A stretch of DNA of 64,000 nucleotides. It comes from Dryomyza anilis (Eukaryota; Arthropoda; Insecta; Diptera; Dryomyzidae). Shown piece by piece: positions 1 to 10,440 of this stretch. Position numbers and translations under genes: made by a program. Each line of letters starts with the position of its first letter. Position 1 is the stretch's first letter. The notes beneath the pieces are model-generated. The model was not told the DNA's origin and did no database searches. It was given only the letters and a program-made list of their open reading frames with translations. The stretch covers positions 38,657,544 to 38,721,543 of the forward strand of contig OX638131.1 of assembly GCA_951804985.1 (NCBI GenBank), written 5' to 3'.

Positions 1-139
1 ACTTATAAAGCTCATTTATTAAACGCTTGTTTAATGTCAATAATATTTGCAAGTTTCAAGAAAGAATTTAATTTTCATAATATATAAGTTATTACACAGC
101 TATATTTTTTACTACTTTTATGTACTACATTTCTACTGC

Positions 140-1018
140 TACTATTATTGTCTACTACTATTTTTAAATATATTATTTTACTCTTTAAATTAAATTCTTG
201 CATTCTAATCAAAAATTATTTTCTAGACATTTTTGGACAACACTATTCTTTTTCCTGTTTTTCTACTACTTTTTCTATTACATTTATCTACTACATTTAT
301 ATATTATATTTATATACTATATTTGTATAAAACATTTTTATACTACATTTATATACTACATTTATATACTACATGTATATACTACATTTATATACGACAT
401 TTATATACTACATTTATATATTACATTTATATACTACATTTTTATACCACATTTATATACTACATTTATCTACTAAATTTTTCTATCATAATTTTTTTAT
501 ATTTTCAGTATTTAATTCAAGTTTTGAATTTTAATCCAAAACAATTTTCTAGTTTTTTTATCTCTACATATCTACTATAATTTTCTGTTACTACTTTTTC
601 TACTACCTTTTTCTACTACAATTTTACATACATTATTTTACACTTTAAATTAAATTCCTGCATGGGAGAGTCTGGCAAGGAACACTGCCTGACTGTAGCA
701 AGTATAAAGTAAACCTTTTTTTCTTTACATATCTACTACCTTTTTCTGTTACTACTTTTTCTACTACTCTTTTCAACTACTTTTCTACTACTTTTTTCTA
801 CTACTATTTTTGAATACATTATTAAATACATATAATACATTTTTTATAACATTATTTTACACTTTAAATTAAATTCCTGCATTCTAATCAAAAACTATTC
901 TCTTCTTTTCATTGCAGGTACGTTGTTGCTAAAACATAATAAACTTTGATTTCTGGGGAGGGTCTGGCAAAGGAACCCCCGCCTGACTATAGCAAGTATA
1001 AAGTAATCCTTTATTTCA
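140..1018. repeat. Three degenerate copies of a dispersed unit in a TTCTACTACT-rich tract
   Basis: The block TTTAAATTAAATTC(T/C)TGCAT appears near 185, 645 and 865. In the first and third copies it is followed by TCTAATCAAAAA. A second shared block, GAG(A/G)GTCTGGCAA...CTGACT(G/A)TAGCAAGTATAAAGTAA, appears at about 665-713 and 958-1004. The copies are separated by imperfect TTCTACTACT simple repeats. I see no terminal repeats and no coding capacity. It may be a fragmented mobile element or a local segmental duplication. Confidence 0.6.
268..480. repeat. 13-bp minisatellite, unit about CTACATTTATATA
   Basis: About 16 imperfect copies of a 13-bp AT-rich unit lie here, varying as TACATGTATATA, GACATTTATATA and CACATTTATATA. 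Because 13 is not a multiple of three, each reading frame cycles through all phases, and the open frames through this tract carry no coding signal. The repeat sits inside the larger degenerate repeat region at 140-1018. Confidence 0.75.
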
Positions 1019-1560
1019 TGCTTATCTTATGACACAGCAACTACTGTGGAGCCTTTAACAGCGCAGCAGCGCATTCATTATGTTAGCAATGCACGCAAGT
1101 TGCTTCAGTAGTGAATACTGCTGACTGACTGGTTGCCTCTGCCTCTGCTATCCTGCCTTGCTGCATGGCTGCGTGTTTGCCTGCCGGGCGCGGCATCACG
1201 TGACGTCGTACGTGCCGCTTATCAAACGCGAACATATGCCGCGCGCTCAAGTTGGCGCAATGGTGCTGGAAGCTTTCTTTTCTTGAGCGCGCAAAGAATC
1301 AAAAGCTCACAGATTGCAGGCAGCCACAAGAACTACTGTTGTTGTTATCCTTCTAGTTCCTTAGCAATGTTTTTTGTTTGCTTTAGATTGTTTTTTTAAA
1401 GTTTCTTTTTATTTTTTTAATATTATTTCAGCTTTTTTATATTTTATATTATGTTTGTTGTTGAGTTTGTTGTAGCGACAATCAAATGAAGTTGTACTCG
1501 GCTGCAGGAAATGCTTTGCTTTTTAATGGTAATTCAAATGTAAACAAGATGGCACACATA
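1019..1560. other. GC-richer single-copy island, candidate regulatory DNA
   Basis: The composition rises well above the AT-rich surroundings, with CTGCCTGCC, GCGCGGC and GCGCGC words. A composite TCACGTGACGTC at 1196-1207 joins an E-box core (CACGTG) to a CRE-like core (TGACGTC), followed by CGTACGTG. An 88-residue open frame crosses the island but has no recognisable domain, and I do not call it a gene. A regulatory role is inference from base composition and motif overlap only. Confidence 0.3.
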
Positions 1561-1746
1561 CGTGAGCAGCAACAACAATAATATTATGCGAAATTGCATC
1601 GAGTGGCAAAAACCGTAACTAAATTTAAACATTTTATGTTGTTGCGTCGTGCTCAAGAAAACAGAGATTTTTTAATAGAGTAGTAACTAAGTGGTTTTTT
1701 ATTAAAATATATATATTTTTTTTTAATATTTTGCACTACACACAGA

Positions 1747-1812
1747 AAAGTGATTAATTGCGGCAACGAACAAAAATTCACTAGTCACTGATTCGGTTGT
1801 CGCAATCACTTG
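1747..1812. repeat. Imperfect inverted repeat next to a CACAGAAAA end
   Basis: The arm AAGTGATTAATTGCGGCAACGAA pairs, with a few mismatches and a small bulge, with GATTCGGTTGTCGCAATCACTT about 20 bases later. The left arm follows CACACAGAAAA, which resembles the ends of the window's TA-flanked MITEs. This may be a short or internally deleted member of that group. I cannot place the opposite end. Confidence 0.45.
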
Positions 1813-1904
1813 ATTCGGTAGTGTCAATGGATAACATGAAGGTGTGACAGTCTACAAGTCAGTAGAAAACATTACTTCTTAAAAAAATTTAATTTTTTGA
1901 TGAG

Positions 1905-2043
1905 TGTAACCTTCTAAGTCGATTTTGCGATGTCCGTCTTTATTTGAATTTGTCTGTTGAAATCATGATTACTCGAAAACCAGAAGAGGAAAATCACTAA
2001 AATTCAGAAGTTAGAATACTTGTATACCCACGCTGTCGGGTAT
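1905..2043. repeat. Fragment of a dispersed fly repeat (GCGATGTCCGT block)
   Basis: The order GCGATGTCCGT...TGTCTGTTGAAATCATGATTAC...GAAGAGGA is shared with about 63895-63975 at the other end of the window. It is followed by GTATACCCACGCTGTCGGGTAT, an imperfect hairpin of the TATACCC/GGGTAT type common in fly intergenic repeats. No ends or coding sequence are visible, so the element class is unknown. Confidence 0.5.
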
Positions 2044-2160
2044 TAAAAATGAATATGATCGGTTGATTATTATCGGAGAACCGCCCTTGGAAACATTTAT
2101 ATCGATAGAAAAAATGTTTAAAGATATTTCAATGATTTTGACTAATATTGCTGCTGCTTA

Positions 2161-2382
2161 CACCCAGAAAAAAATTCCCTCAAATCCCATTAGAATTGGT
2201 CAATAGGACAATTATTGATTTAATAGTATACAAAAAATAAATCTTTTCATATAAACTCAATGGCAATGTCATGGTATTTTCTAGTATTTAATGGTATTTT
2301 CCGATTAAAACAATAATTTATTCTATTGACTATTTTTAATAGTAAAAAACCATTATTTATATAGTATTTTTTTTTCTGGGTG
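2161..2382. mobile_element. MITE family C, copy 1 (CACCCAGAAAAAAA ends)
   Basis: A 222-bp non-autonomous element has terminal inverted repeats CACCCAGAAAAAAA and TTTTTTTTTCTGGGTG and is flanked by TA on both sides (TTA before, TAC after). A second copy lies at 34379-34598, colinear over its whole length with only scattered differences. Inner parts also pair: GGTCAATAGGACAATTATTG near the left resembles the reverse complement of CAATAATTTATTCTATTGAC near the right. It codes for nothing. Its TA flanks and A-rich ends suggest mobilisation by a Tc1/mariner-like transposase, which is inference. Confidence 0.85.
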
Positions 2383-3157
2383 TACAATAAACCAGCCACA
2401 TCTAAAATTACACGAACATCACTTGCTATTAATATAATTTCAAGTAAACTTCCTAATAATTACAATTACAGCGGCACTAATTCAAATCATGTTGCATTGC
2501 ACCAGCAGCAAAACATATTCGATCTACAATTTGCATATTTATGCAGTGTAGTGTACACAATAACAACAACAACAATAATAATAACAACAACAATTATAAG
2601 CACTTCAAATGCAAGCTTATTTGTGAAGGATGCATGCACAAGGATTCAAATACAAGGATTCGCATGATGCGTAATTGCAACATACGCCTCGATGACTTTC
2701 GACCTCAATTAAAGAGCAAGAAATGTTTAAGCATCTGTTTGCCCAGCCTATTTGAGAGTATGTCTATCTTTAGTGTCTCTGTCTGGATGTCTGTCTGTCC
2801 AATGCCTTTCAAGTATTTCTGCCTTTTTGGCTGCAACGACTGCAACACTATGCAGTTGCCCGCCTCTCTGTTGCGGCAGCTTTAGCCGAATTACAGCAAT
2901 TAAGTGTTTCAAATTTGGTTGCAGTAGCAACATCATCATCAACAGCAACAACACCATCAATTACAACAACATCAGACCACCCACAATGCAAAAACAATTC
3001 TGCATACCACCGACATAACTCCCTCTCACCGAAATCACTCAACCGAAATGAAAATTGTTTTTGCGTAAAATATTTACAAAATTCAGCAACACCAACAACA
3101 ATCAGAAACACACGCGCTCAGCGCTCAGCATCACAGCTGTTGGCGGTCGCACGCATT
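2383..3157. other. Single-copy DNA with AAC/AAT triplet runs
   Basis: A short (AAC)n/(AAT)n run lies at about 2561-2600 and CAACA-rich tracts at 2936-2975. Overlapping open frames on both strands are asparagine/threonine-rich products of these triplets. I recognise no domain and see no splice-site arrangement that would support an exon. Confidence 0.5.
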
Positions 3158-4019
3158 CAAAAAAAAAAAAAATAAAAATCGCACTCAAAGCAAAAAATTT
3201 GTAAAAGATTTGATCATATTTATCATTGAAGTTTGAGCTGATTTCGCTGTGGTTTTAGAGCATATGACTTATAGTAATTGGCTGAATATGCTTTACATTT
3301 GTCTGAATATAGAAATCAAAAATACTTAGTTTTCTTCATTTTACACACAGTTCTTTCAATCAGTGTTTCTATTTGCACCGATTCCAGAAAAATATGAGTC
3401 CGATAAAAGTTTTGGTTCTCAAAATATTTTTACTCAGTCTCAGTTCCTGTTTCAAAAATATCCCACATTCGTTTTTTTTTCGTTAGAGTGGCGTTTTTAC
3501 AATATTCAGTTAAGTGTTTCAATTCCATACATTCTATGGGTAACTAGCGGTTAAAGTGGCAGTTAGTACTTAACCGAAGATGCGGAAAATTGCCCCTAAT
3601 TTATTTAAAACACCAAGTACTTTTGTGCTATTTGGTGTACGTTTTGATTTCATACTTTATAATTTTTAAATTTCCTATTTGAGGGGATGCGATTTCGTTT
3701 TGGAAGTAGAAAAAAATTTGAATATAATATTAATGTTAGTTATTCGATTCGGTTTTTTTAACATTCTCTAGTTAATTATTAGCCCGTGGGAAAGGAGAAC
3801 TTTTCTAAAAAAAATCTAGTTTCAGAACAAATCGTAAGTAAACTCTAAAAAAATTTAATAGTTATTAAACTAGTTCAGAGCTAGAGTCAAGTAATGCAGA
3901 AGACAGTCAACTCTCATAGAAAAACAAGTTCCCGGCTTTAAGAAGAACTTTAGTACTAAGGACTGCGCACGAAAAAATTGTCCATCACAAAATCTTCTAA
4001 ACCACTATTTCGATTTTTA
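3158..4019. other. AT-rich DNA with no recognised feature
   Basis: It starts with a 13-base A run at about 3158 (possibly the tail of an unidentified retroposed fragment) and otherwise holds unstructured AT-rich sequence. No repeat shared with the rest of the window, coding signal or hairpin stood out. Confidence 0.4.
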
Positions 4020-4137
4020 TAGTGAAACCATGTTTATAACGTGAAACCATGTTTTTGGCTGAGATGTTATGATTTTTCTTTAAGAAGATACTTCATTGAT
4101 TTTTTCTTGTCACAGATCTCCTACTTTTTCTTCCTGT
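4020..4137 (-). pseudogene. Partial second copy of the Tc1-like DNA-binding segment
   Basis: On the minus strand, about 100 bases align with the longer remnant at 5135-5240: GGAGATCTGTGACAAGAAAAAA, then the block that reads NISAK in the better copy. Stops interrupt it. Family A MITE 4140-4995 lies between the two copies. The two segments are therefore a duplicated part of one decayed element. Placing it in the Tc1 group rests on the longer copy. Confidence 0.4.
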
Positions 4138-4139
4138 TA

Positions 4140-4995
4140 CACAGAAAAAAAAAAAAAATCTTCAATATGATGAATTTATTCATAAATATTATGAATTTTT
4201 TCACCAACTACCAGATTCATTATATTGATACCGCCGTTCATTAAATGACATATTAATGAATGTATTCATTATATATATGAACAAAATATTCAATACAATG
4301 AATTTGAATTGTCACATTGATGAATTTGTTCATAATATTTTTACAAAAAAAAAAAAAAAAATATAAAATAATTTGAAAAAAAAAAAAAAAAAAAATTTTT
4401 TTTTAAAAAATAACAGTAAAAAAATTATCCCAAAAAAAAAATTTTGACAAAAAAAATTGTTCAAAAAAAAAATTTCGAAAAAAAAATTCGAAAAATGTTT
4501 CAAAAAAAAAATTGTTCGAAAAAAAATTGTTCGAAAAAAATATTTTTTCGAAAAAAAATATATTTCTTATAAATATAACTTTTTATTAACAAAAAGTTGT
4601 ACTTATAATAAATATATTATAAAACATTTTACTAATTTATGCATGTCGAGCAAGCATTATAACACACAAGAATTACTTGAGAATTGAGAAGTACGGCAAA
4701 ACATTAACGAAAAAAAAAATAGAAATTTGGTTTAATGAACAGTATTCTTCAATATAAAGAACATATATGTTGTATTTTATATTTTGGTTCATTAATATGA
4801 TGAAACGTATTCTTCACATACAGTTCATCATATTGAAGAACACTTTTTCGACAGTTACCAAGCGTTCTTCATATTTATGATAGCATTCATAACATTGATG
4901 GCGTTAGTCATTAATATTATGAATGGCTCTTCAATACAATGAATCCTGGTTTGAAGAAAGGAATTCATCAATATGATGTATATTTTTTTTCTGTG
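4140..4995. mobile_element. MITE family A, copy 1 (CACAG(A)n ends, TA duplication)
   Basis: An 856-bp element begins CACAGAAAAAAA and ends TTTTTTTTCTGTG, with TA on both sides (4138-4139 and 4996-4997). The outer thirds carry many copies of a palindromic word of the form TTCATNATATTNATGAA; the middle (about 4340-4560) is A-rich with repeated TTCGAAAAAAA. Related copies lie at 15262-15796 (right half only) and 32538-34017 (expanded). The short lysine-rich open frame at 4457-4687 only reflects the A-rich middle. The clustered palindromes could be subterminal transposase-binding sites, by analogy with other MITEs. Confidence 0.85.
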
Positions 4996-5000
4996 TATAA

Positions 5001-5352
5001 TCAGGTCCTGATTAATACCCTGTGTACTTCACCACATTCTTTTCTGGTATTTTTATAACCTTCAACATCTTCAGTCCATCTTTTTTTGATCCTACGAACA
5101 AAGGACTCTGAACAATTTAGTTGTTTGGCCACTGTTTTTGGCTGAAATGTTGGTATTTTTCTTGAAGTAGTTTAAATAGATTAGTAACTTCTTTGATTTT
5201 TTCCTGTCAGAGATCTCCTTTTTTTTGTTCCTGATCACTATGCCTGCTGTGTAATGATCAGGTCCTATTTAAACTAATTTATTACCTTCGAAATAGTGTT
5301 CAGTTCAATTTTTAGTTCCCTAGCTATTTTTTGTAAGTTCACTGATTGCCAT
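5001..5352 (-). pseudogene. Broken Tc1-like transposase N-terminus (two helix-turn-helix motifs)
   Basis: Read on the minus strand, about 5349-5275 gives QSVNLQKIARELKIEL then NTISKVIN, the pattern of a first helix-turn-helix (IAxxLxI...TVSxxI). Further along, about 5233-5140 gives RNKKKEISDRKKSKKLL ... NTNISAK, and a shifted frame continues KTVAKQLNCSESFVRRIKKR, a second helix-turn-helix. This two-HTH layout matches the paired-type DNA-binding domain of Tc1 transposases. At least one frameshift and several stops break it, and no DDE catalytic domain is visible. Downstream (lower coordinates) it is interrupted by the MITE at 4140-4995. The motif reading is direct; the family call is inference. 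Confidence 0.5.
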
Positions 5353-5379
5353 TTTTAAGATTATGGACGAGTCCAATTC

Positions 5380-6640
5380 TAAGAAGTTATAAATATAATT
5401 TTTTGACATCATTCCACATACAATTTTTTAAATTTTTTATGATTTTTATAAAACATATAGTAAATAATGTGTACATCACATTAGAAAATCATATAATAAA
5501 TATTATAAATATTTATACAAAGTTTTTTATTTATCGAACAACATTTTTTTTCATTATATAATTTTAAAATAAAAACATTATTTTTCATTATATAATTTGT
5601 TCAAAAAACATTTTTTTTGTTTGATATTGCTTTATGAAAAAAAAATGTCTTGACACTACTATGAAACAAATACTGCAGTGAAGTGTAGTCGCTGGAGAGA
5701 CTTCACTATAATACTGTCGACTGTCATTGCAAAATATTTTGCATTATTTGCACTAAATATTGTTGAGTTCAGTAATGTATATTTTGCATTTTACATTTGT
5801 GCATTTCAATTAGTGTATTTCAATTTGTGTATCAACAATTGATTTTAAATATTGTCAGAAATATGTCGCTTTTGATGAAGTTTTTTGTTTTACGTTTATT
5901 TTACCCTAATTTAAGCAGTTTCGGTATCAAGTTCATCTACTGGTTTTTCTCCTAAATCATACTTTTGAGGTTCATTTTGTGGTTTTCTTGCGGTTTAACA
6001 TTTTTGCCATATACAAATAATGACAATTACTTGTAACTCTTGCGATTACAATATTTTTCCGCATTGTGGTTTGTGAATTGGTTTTATTTTGACAGGAGAT
6101 ATGAAGGAGGTAAATTATTTAAATTCGATAAAAAACGAAATATACATAAAATGATTCACGATGAAACTTACTTTTCTATATAGATTCGGTTTAACCAAAA
6201 CTCTTGGATTGACGCAAAATATATTTTGGTATATAAACGGTAGGTCCTAAAACTAGCGATTACATTAAATATCGATTACTTTTCAATTTTAAAAACGAAT
6301 CTGTTTCTACTATCGGTTTTGGATATCGATTTATTAAAGATTCTGGTATAACTGTTTTGTTTACAGATTTGCTTTTAAAATTAAACGGTTTTAAATGAAT
6401 ATTTGGTTTTTACGTTTTCTATGTGTAATCCAATGATTTGGTAATAATTATATAATATCCTTTTTTTGTTTTTGGTAAAAAGTAGCAAATTCAAATTTCA
6501 AAGATATGCTTTATTCCATTTCGAAAATATTTTCTTAGATACCTCGATTACTGAAGAAAACACAGAGAGTGCTTCGTTTAATCCCAACCAATTTGCAAAG
6601 TGCTCTTGCTGCAAAATCAAAAACCAATCGGAGAATAACT
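5380..6640. other. Very AT-rich DNA with no recognised feature
   Basis: The first 280 bases are almost pure A/T; the rest has T-rich stretches and short TTTTGCATT-type near-repeats around 5725-5800. I see no gene, inverted repeat or shared repeat family here. Confidence 0.4.
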
Positions 6641-7379
6641 CAATAGATTCGCATCGGAAACCCATTTCCGAACCTAATCACAACATATTGTCTCTCTGTA
6701 CGTTCGTTCGTTCGTCCGTCTGTCCTTTCGTACGACTGTCTGTCCGTTGTTGGGCGCCTATATGTGGTGCGATTGCATTTCGCAGAGCCATCGCGCACAG
6801 AAGGTGCTTCATTGTTCGCTGATGCAGCACATGCCAGGTCTCTCATTGGGCACGGCACGTATGGGTATCGACAACAACAGCATCGGCATCATCGGCAGGA
6901 ACAATAAACGTCGTCGCATCTTTATGCGGAACAAAGCGCCAACAATTGCATGCGTCAGCGTGCAAAACCACCGAACGGCTGAGCACCACTCACCACGGGA
7001 GTAGAGTGGAGCCACCAACGTGTGCGAATCGAAGGAGGAATTTCAATGCATTGCCAGTCGCACACTTTGGACTCGCTGCCAAATGTGTTGTCAATGCGTT
7101 CGAGTGGAAGAGTGGGCCGACTGCTAGAGAGGAAGAGAGAGAGAGGGAGGGAGGGTGGCGCGGAGTTAGTAAAGCGCTATGCGCCACTGCACCGTAAGAT
7201 CCATTGAGCAGAACTTGAGAGTGTGGTGTGCGCCAAAGTGGTGCTCGTAAGCAAATCGTACTTGGCAGGCAGGCGAACGAGTGAAATGCTTGAAATGTCA
7301 TTAAAATTGCTCCTCATAAATCACCCAAAAGCATGTTGCAACATAACCTCATTTCACGGTCCATGAACTCGACGTTGCG
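6640..7379. other. GC-richer island with CGTTCGTT and GAGAGG simple repeats
   Basis: A (CGTT/CGTC/TGTC) tract lies at about 6700-6750, a GA-rich tract (AGAGAGGAAGAGAGAGAG) near 7125-7155, and GC-balanced sequence between. Several overlapping open frames exist on both strands, none with a recognisable motif. GA tracts of this kind bind GAGA factor in flies, so this is a reasonable enhancer or promoter-proximal candidate. That is inference. Confidence 0.3.
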
Positions 7380-7660
7380 TCAGCAGCAGCAGCGCTAAGA
7401 TGTTGTTGCCTTTGTTGTTGCATTGCATTGTGTTGCTCTTGATTTTCTGTTGCTGCTGCTGCTGATGTTGTTGCTGCCAAGTGTGCGCTTCTATATCTGG
7501 TTCAGGCTGTTGTCGGAGGTCGTATCTGTTTTGGAATTTCGTGTGCTGCGGAAATCAGGAAACATCATCAGGAGACGATTTGCTTAAATTCGCATGTGTT
7601 GCTCACAGATGATTTTGCTGTTGCTGTTGCCGTTGTTGCTGCTGCTGATGTTGCTCGTTT
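7380..7660. repeat. Interrupted CAG/CTG triplet tracts
   Basis: CAGCAGCAGCAGCGC occurs at about 7381-7395 and TTGCTGCTGCTGCTGATGTTGTTGCTGCC at about 7450-7478, with another CTG/TTG run at 7612-7655. Such runs are common in fly regulatory and coding DNA. Here the frames through them are short and no conserved domain adjoins, so no polyglutamine protein is called. Confidence 0.6.
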
Positions 7661-7822
7661 ATTCGTTCGATGCTTTTGTTTTATGCAGCTTTGTATCTGT
7701 CGGATAAATACATTGTATTTTATGTGTTTCGAATAGCTGGGGATTTGCGTTGAAACACACATCGAAGGATGTGAAGATTTCCTTGTTGTTCTGGATGTTG
7801 TTGATGTTTTGCATTTTGTGCG

Positions 7823-8500
7823 TGGGCACATCGCTTGATTATGCGCAACGGAGTAAAATCGAATTTGAGTTCTACACAATTGTTTAAATTTATATAGATA
7901 ATGCATGGAATTTAGTTAATTTTGAAGAATTTTGCAATTTCGTGCATTTTATATGTAATCGGGGGTGTTATAGAGGGTTCGTTCTACTTTGTTTTAGTCT
8001 GGAGACTATTTTCAAACAATATAATATATATAAATAAATTGTATATTCAAAGTGAAGACTTGAGAAAAGTAATCGCTTTAAATATATATACAATAATATA
8101 TACAATTTAAAATAATATATACAATATTCTTCTTGAGTTGCAGAAGTTATTATCTTAGAAAACCCAGTAAGAAATAACGTTAAGACCAAGCATGGGCACA
8201 TGGTTTGATTAGGCGCAATGGAGGAAAATCTAATTTGATTCTATAACTGTTGCAATTTATATAGATAATGCTTGGAATTTAGTTAATTTGGTAGAATTTT
8301 TCAATTTCGTGCATGCTGTGGGCTTTAATGTGTAATCGGGGGGTTATAGAAGGTTATTTTTACCATATTGGATTGGCTTTACTATTTTAATACCATTGTT
8401 TGTATAAGCAAAGTAAAGTCTTGAAAAAAATATTCTTATTACGAATGGTATCTAGAATATTCTTCATGAATTGCAGAATCTAAGTTCTTAGTTGTCCATG
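7823..8500. repeat. Two-copy tandem duplication, period about 370 bp
   Basis: GTGGGCACATCGCTTGATTATGCGCAA near 7823 matches ATGGGCACATGGTTTGATTAGGCGCAA near 8193. The match continues through TATATAGATAATGC(A/T)TGGAATTTAGTTAATTT, AATTTCGTGCAT, TGTAATCGGGGG and an AAGT(G)AAG(A/T)CTTGA block. The second copy has diverged, chiefly by small indels. There are no coding features. It is likely an old local duplication. Confidence 0.75.
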
Positions 8501-8883
8501 TAGGAAAAACCAATGCAAAAGAGCGATGCGGTCATGAGAATAATACCCACTATGGCTTATGATAAAAAGAGGCTATAAGAAGAGTGCTCAATTTGTCAGT
8601 TCTGGCATATTCTCGGTCTTGATTTATCAGCACTGTCTGAGGGTCAGGGCAAACTACCCAAACATCAGTATGACAGTTCGGTTTAAGGTTTACAGCGCTG
8701 ACTAAATATTCAGTCCACCAGGCATTTCCTATATGGGTAGCAATAATCCAATCGTGTGACCTGTTTTTTGTTGTTAGTAATAAATTTCTTTAAATCAAGA
8801 AAAATCGTCCTGATTTATTTGATAGTCGCAAAAAAATCAAATGGAACTAAAGATATTTTATAGGCCAATTATAATAACTCGCG
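8501..8883. other. Single-copy DNA, nothing recognised
   Basis: Mixed-composition sequence without shared repeats, hairpins or coding signal that I could identify. Confidence 0.4.
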
Positions 8884-9005
8884 TGACTCATTTTTGATGT
8901 AAAGAATTTATCCAGCCATCCCGAGACAAAATTTCTGGCATTTTTCAGGAATATATCCGGGAAACACACAGATAAATGGAATATTTTGGTAAGTGTATAA
9001 TAATA
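8884..9005. repeat. Dispersed repeat family R, left part of a split copy
   Basis: TTTCTGGCATTTTTCAGGAATATATCCGGGAAACACACAGATAAATGGAA is the reverse-oriented form of the R theme CATTTATCTGTGTG...TTTGCCG...AATATTCCTGAAAAATGCCAGAA found at about 37.2-38.2, 41.2-42.5 and 45.0-45.7 kb. The SINE and Helitron at 9017-10229 separate it from a second R segment at 10233-10440, consistent with later insertion into R. Confidence 0.55.
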
Positions 9006-9016
9006 TATAACATGTA

Positions 9017-9268
9017 GCGTCAGTAGCTCATCTGGTTAGTGCTTTGGACTACGAGCGAAAAGTCGCTGGTGCGTTCGACGACGAGCCGAAAGGTCCCGGT
9101 TCGATACCCAGCGACTGTCAACATTTCTTTCATTTCTTTTATGCGACGCTACCTCTCGGCAGTCCATGGCGAAAGTACGAGAGAAAAGATCTTACCCGCC
9201 GTTCGGATTCGACATTAAATTGTAGGTCCCACCAATTTGAGTTGCGCCAAACTATTATTATTATATTA
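9017..9268 (+). mobile_element. tRNA-derived SINE, copy 1, with duplicated anticodon arm
   Basis: The head is tRNA-like: a pol III A box TAGCTCATCTGGTTAGTGC at about 9024-9042 and a B box GGTTCGATACC at 9098-9108. Between them GTGC(T/G)TT...GACGAGC(C)GAAA is present twice in tandem (about 30 bp), which makes the boxes further apart than in a normal tRNA. The body, CTACCTCTCGGCAGT...CCGCCGTTCGGATTCGACATTAAA...GTAGGTCCCACCA, matches in reverse the elements at 32164-32460 and 41439-41749. The tail is an ATT-type repeat. The Helitron 9269-10229 directly abuts the tail. Confidence 0.85.
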
Positions 9269-10229
9269 TAGCTGGACCCGTGCACAGCTGCGACCGTGCT
9301 AAGTTTTTGCAATTGTAAAACTATACCGTTTATAAAGTGTGGATACATTTACGCCCTTTTTTACCTTTTTAGTGCAAGCCTAGTCACTATTTTTCCCGCC
9401 CACATTGAACGTAGTGCCATGCCCATTTTTCCAATCCCGCTTACATTCTACTTTACTATTAAACATTTTAAAATGATCATTCGTTTCGATTTGTACAATT
9501 CTGCTCTTAATAAGTCAGGAGTTAGCATTTTTAAAATTTTAGTTATATGGGAGGTGCCTCGCCCCATTGTCCAATTCCGTCCACATTATAAGTGACTATT
9601 ACAATGTTTGATATAATCTTTTGTTTCGATTTTTATAAATCTGGTCTTAGTAAGTAAAGAGTTATAGAAATTTTAAAGTTTTGATTATATGAGAGATGCC
9701 ACGCCTCGTTTTGCAATCCCGCCCATATTCTACGTGACGATTGGGGTTTTAAATATGAACATTTGTGTTCATTATTATAACTCAACTCTTAGTATGTCAG
9801 AAGTTATAGCAATTCTAAAGTTTGGGCTATATTGTAGGTGCCACGCCCTATAATCCAATCCCACTCACTTTCTACGTGACGATTGGAGTTTGTAATATAA
9901 ATCTTAGTTTCGATTGATATAACTCTAATCTTAGTAAGTCAGGAGTTTTTTATAGTTTTAGTCATATGGAAAGGGACACGCCCTTTTGTTCAATTCCGCC
10001 CACATTTGTAAAAAAGAAAAAGAAGATAAATCATAGTCCTTGGGCCAAATTTAGATATTTTCGATTTTCCGGCTTTTCCTTTGGGTTTTTCCGACTTTTC
10101 CAAAACCACTCTTGCATTGACACGCTCAAAATACAAAAGGAATTAGGCAAATCCGTCTGTTCGTTCTCTCGTGATGCTCTGGCACACACAGGACATTTCA
10201 TTTTTATATATATAGATAATATATATAGA
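9269..10229 (-). mobile_element. Non-autonomous Helitron, copy 1 (minus strand)
   Basis: On the minus strand the element starts A|TCTATATATATTATC at 10229 and ends GTGCACGGGTCCAGCTA at 9269, followed by T. This matches Helitron rules: 5' TC, 3' near-CTAG (the final G is lost here) and insertion between A and T. A GCAC...GTGC stem precedes the 3' end. Its end is shared with 38769-41150 and 52147-53120. The interior is about five 140-bp monomers containing GGTGCCACGCC...CCAATCCCGCCCA. There is no Rep/helicase coding sequence, so it would depend on an autonomous partner. Confidence 0.7.
9390..10005. repeat. About five 140-bp monomers inside the Helitron
   Basis: The anchor GTGCC(A/T)CGCC recurs near 9411, 9555, 9697 and 9839 and, altered, near 9972. 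Each unit also holds CAAT(C/T)CCG(C/T)CCA, ACGTGACGATTGG and CTTAGTAAGTCAGGAGTTA. The same GTGCC...CCCGCCCA words occur in the other two Helitrons, on the strand expected from their orientation. Confidence 0.75.
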
Positions 10230-10232
10230 TAA

Positions 10233-10440
10233 TATGTTGTAAAATTTTGTTAACTGCCGATTCACGGCATATTTTTGGGAAATGGCAGAAAACAGACTGC
10301 TTGTAATACAAACTCCGTCTTTGTCTGTTTAATTTATGTCGAAATAATGTTTCTAAACTGTCTCGAACCTGCCGAAAATGTTTTCTGGCGATGAATTCTA
10401 TATTTTTGCCTTATGTTCATTAATGTGTATGGAATATAGT
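10233..10440. repeat. Dispersed repeat family R, right part of a split copy
   Basis: AACTGCCG...GGCATATTTTTGGGAAATGGCAGAAAACAGAC, CGTCTTTGTCTGTTTAA and AAACTGTCTCGAACCTGCCGAAAAT...TCTGGCGAT correspond to blocks in the R clusters at 37.2-38.2 kb and 45.5-45.7 kb (for example AAACTGTCTAGAGCCTGACAAAAAT...TCTAGGCGAT). It is non-coding. Confidence 0.6.
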
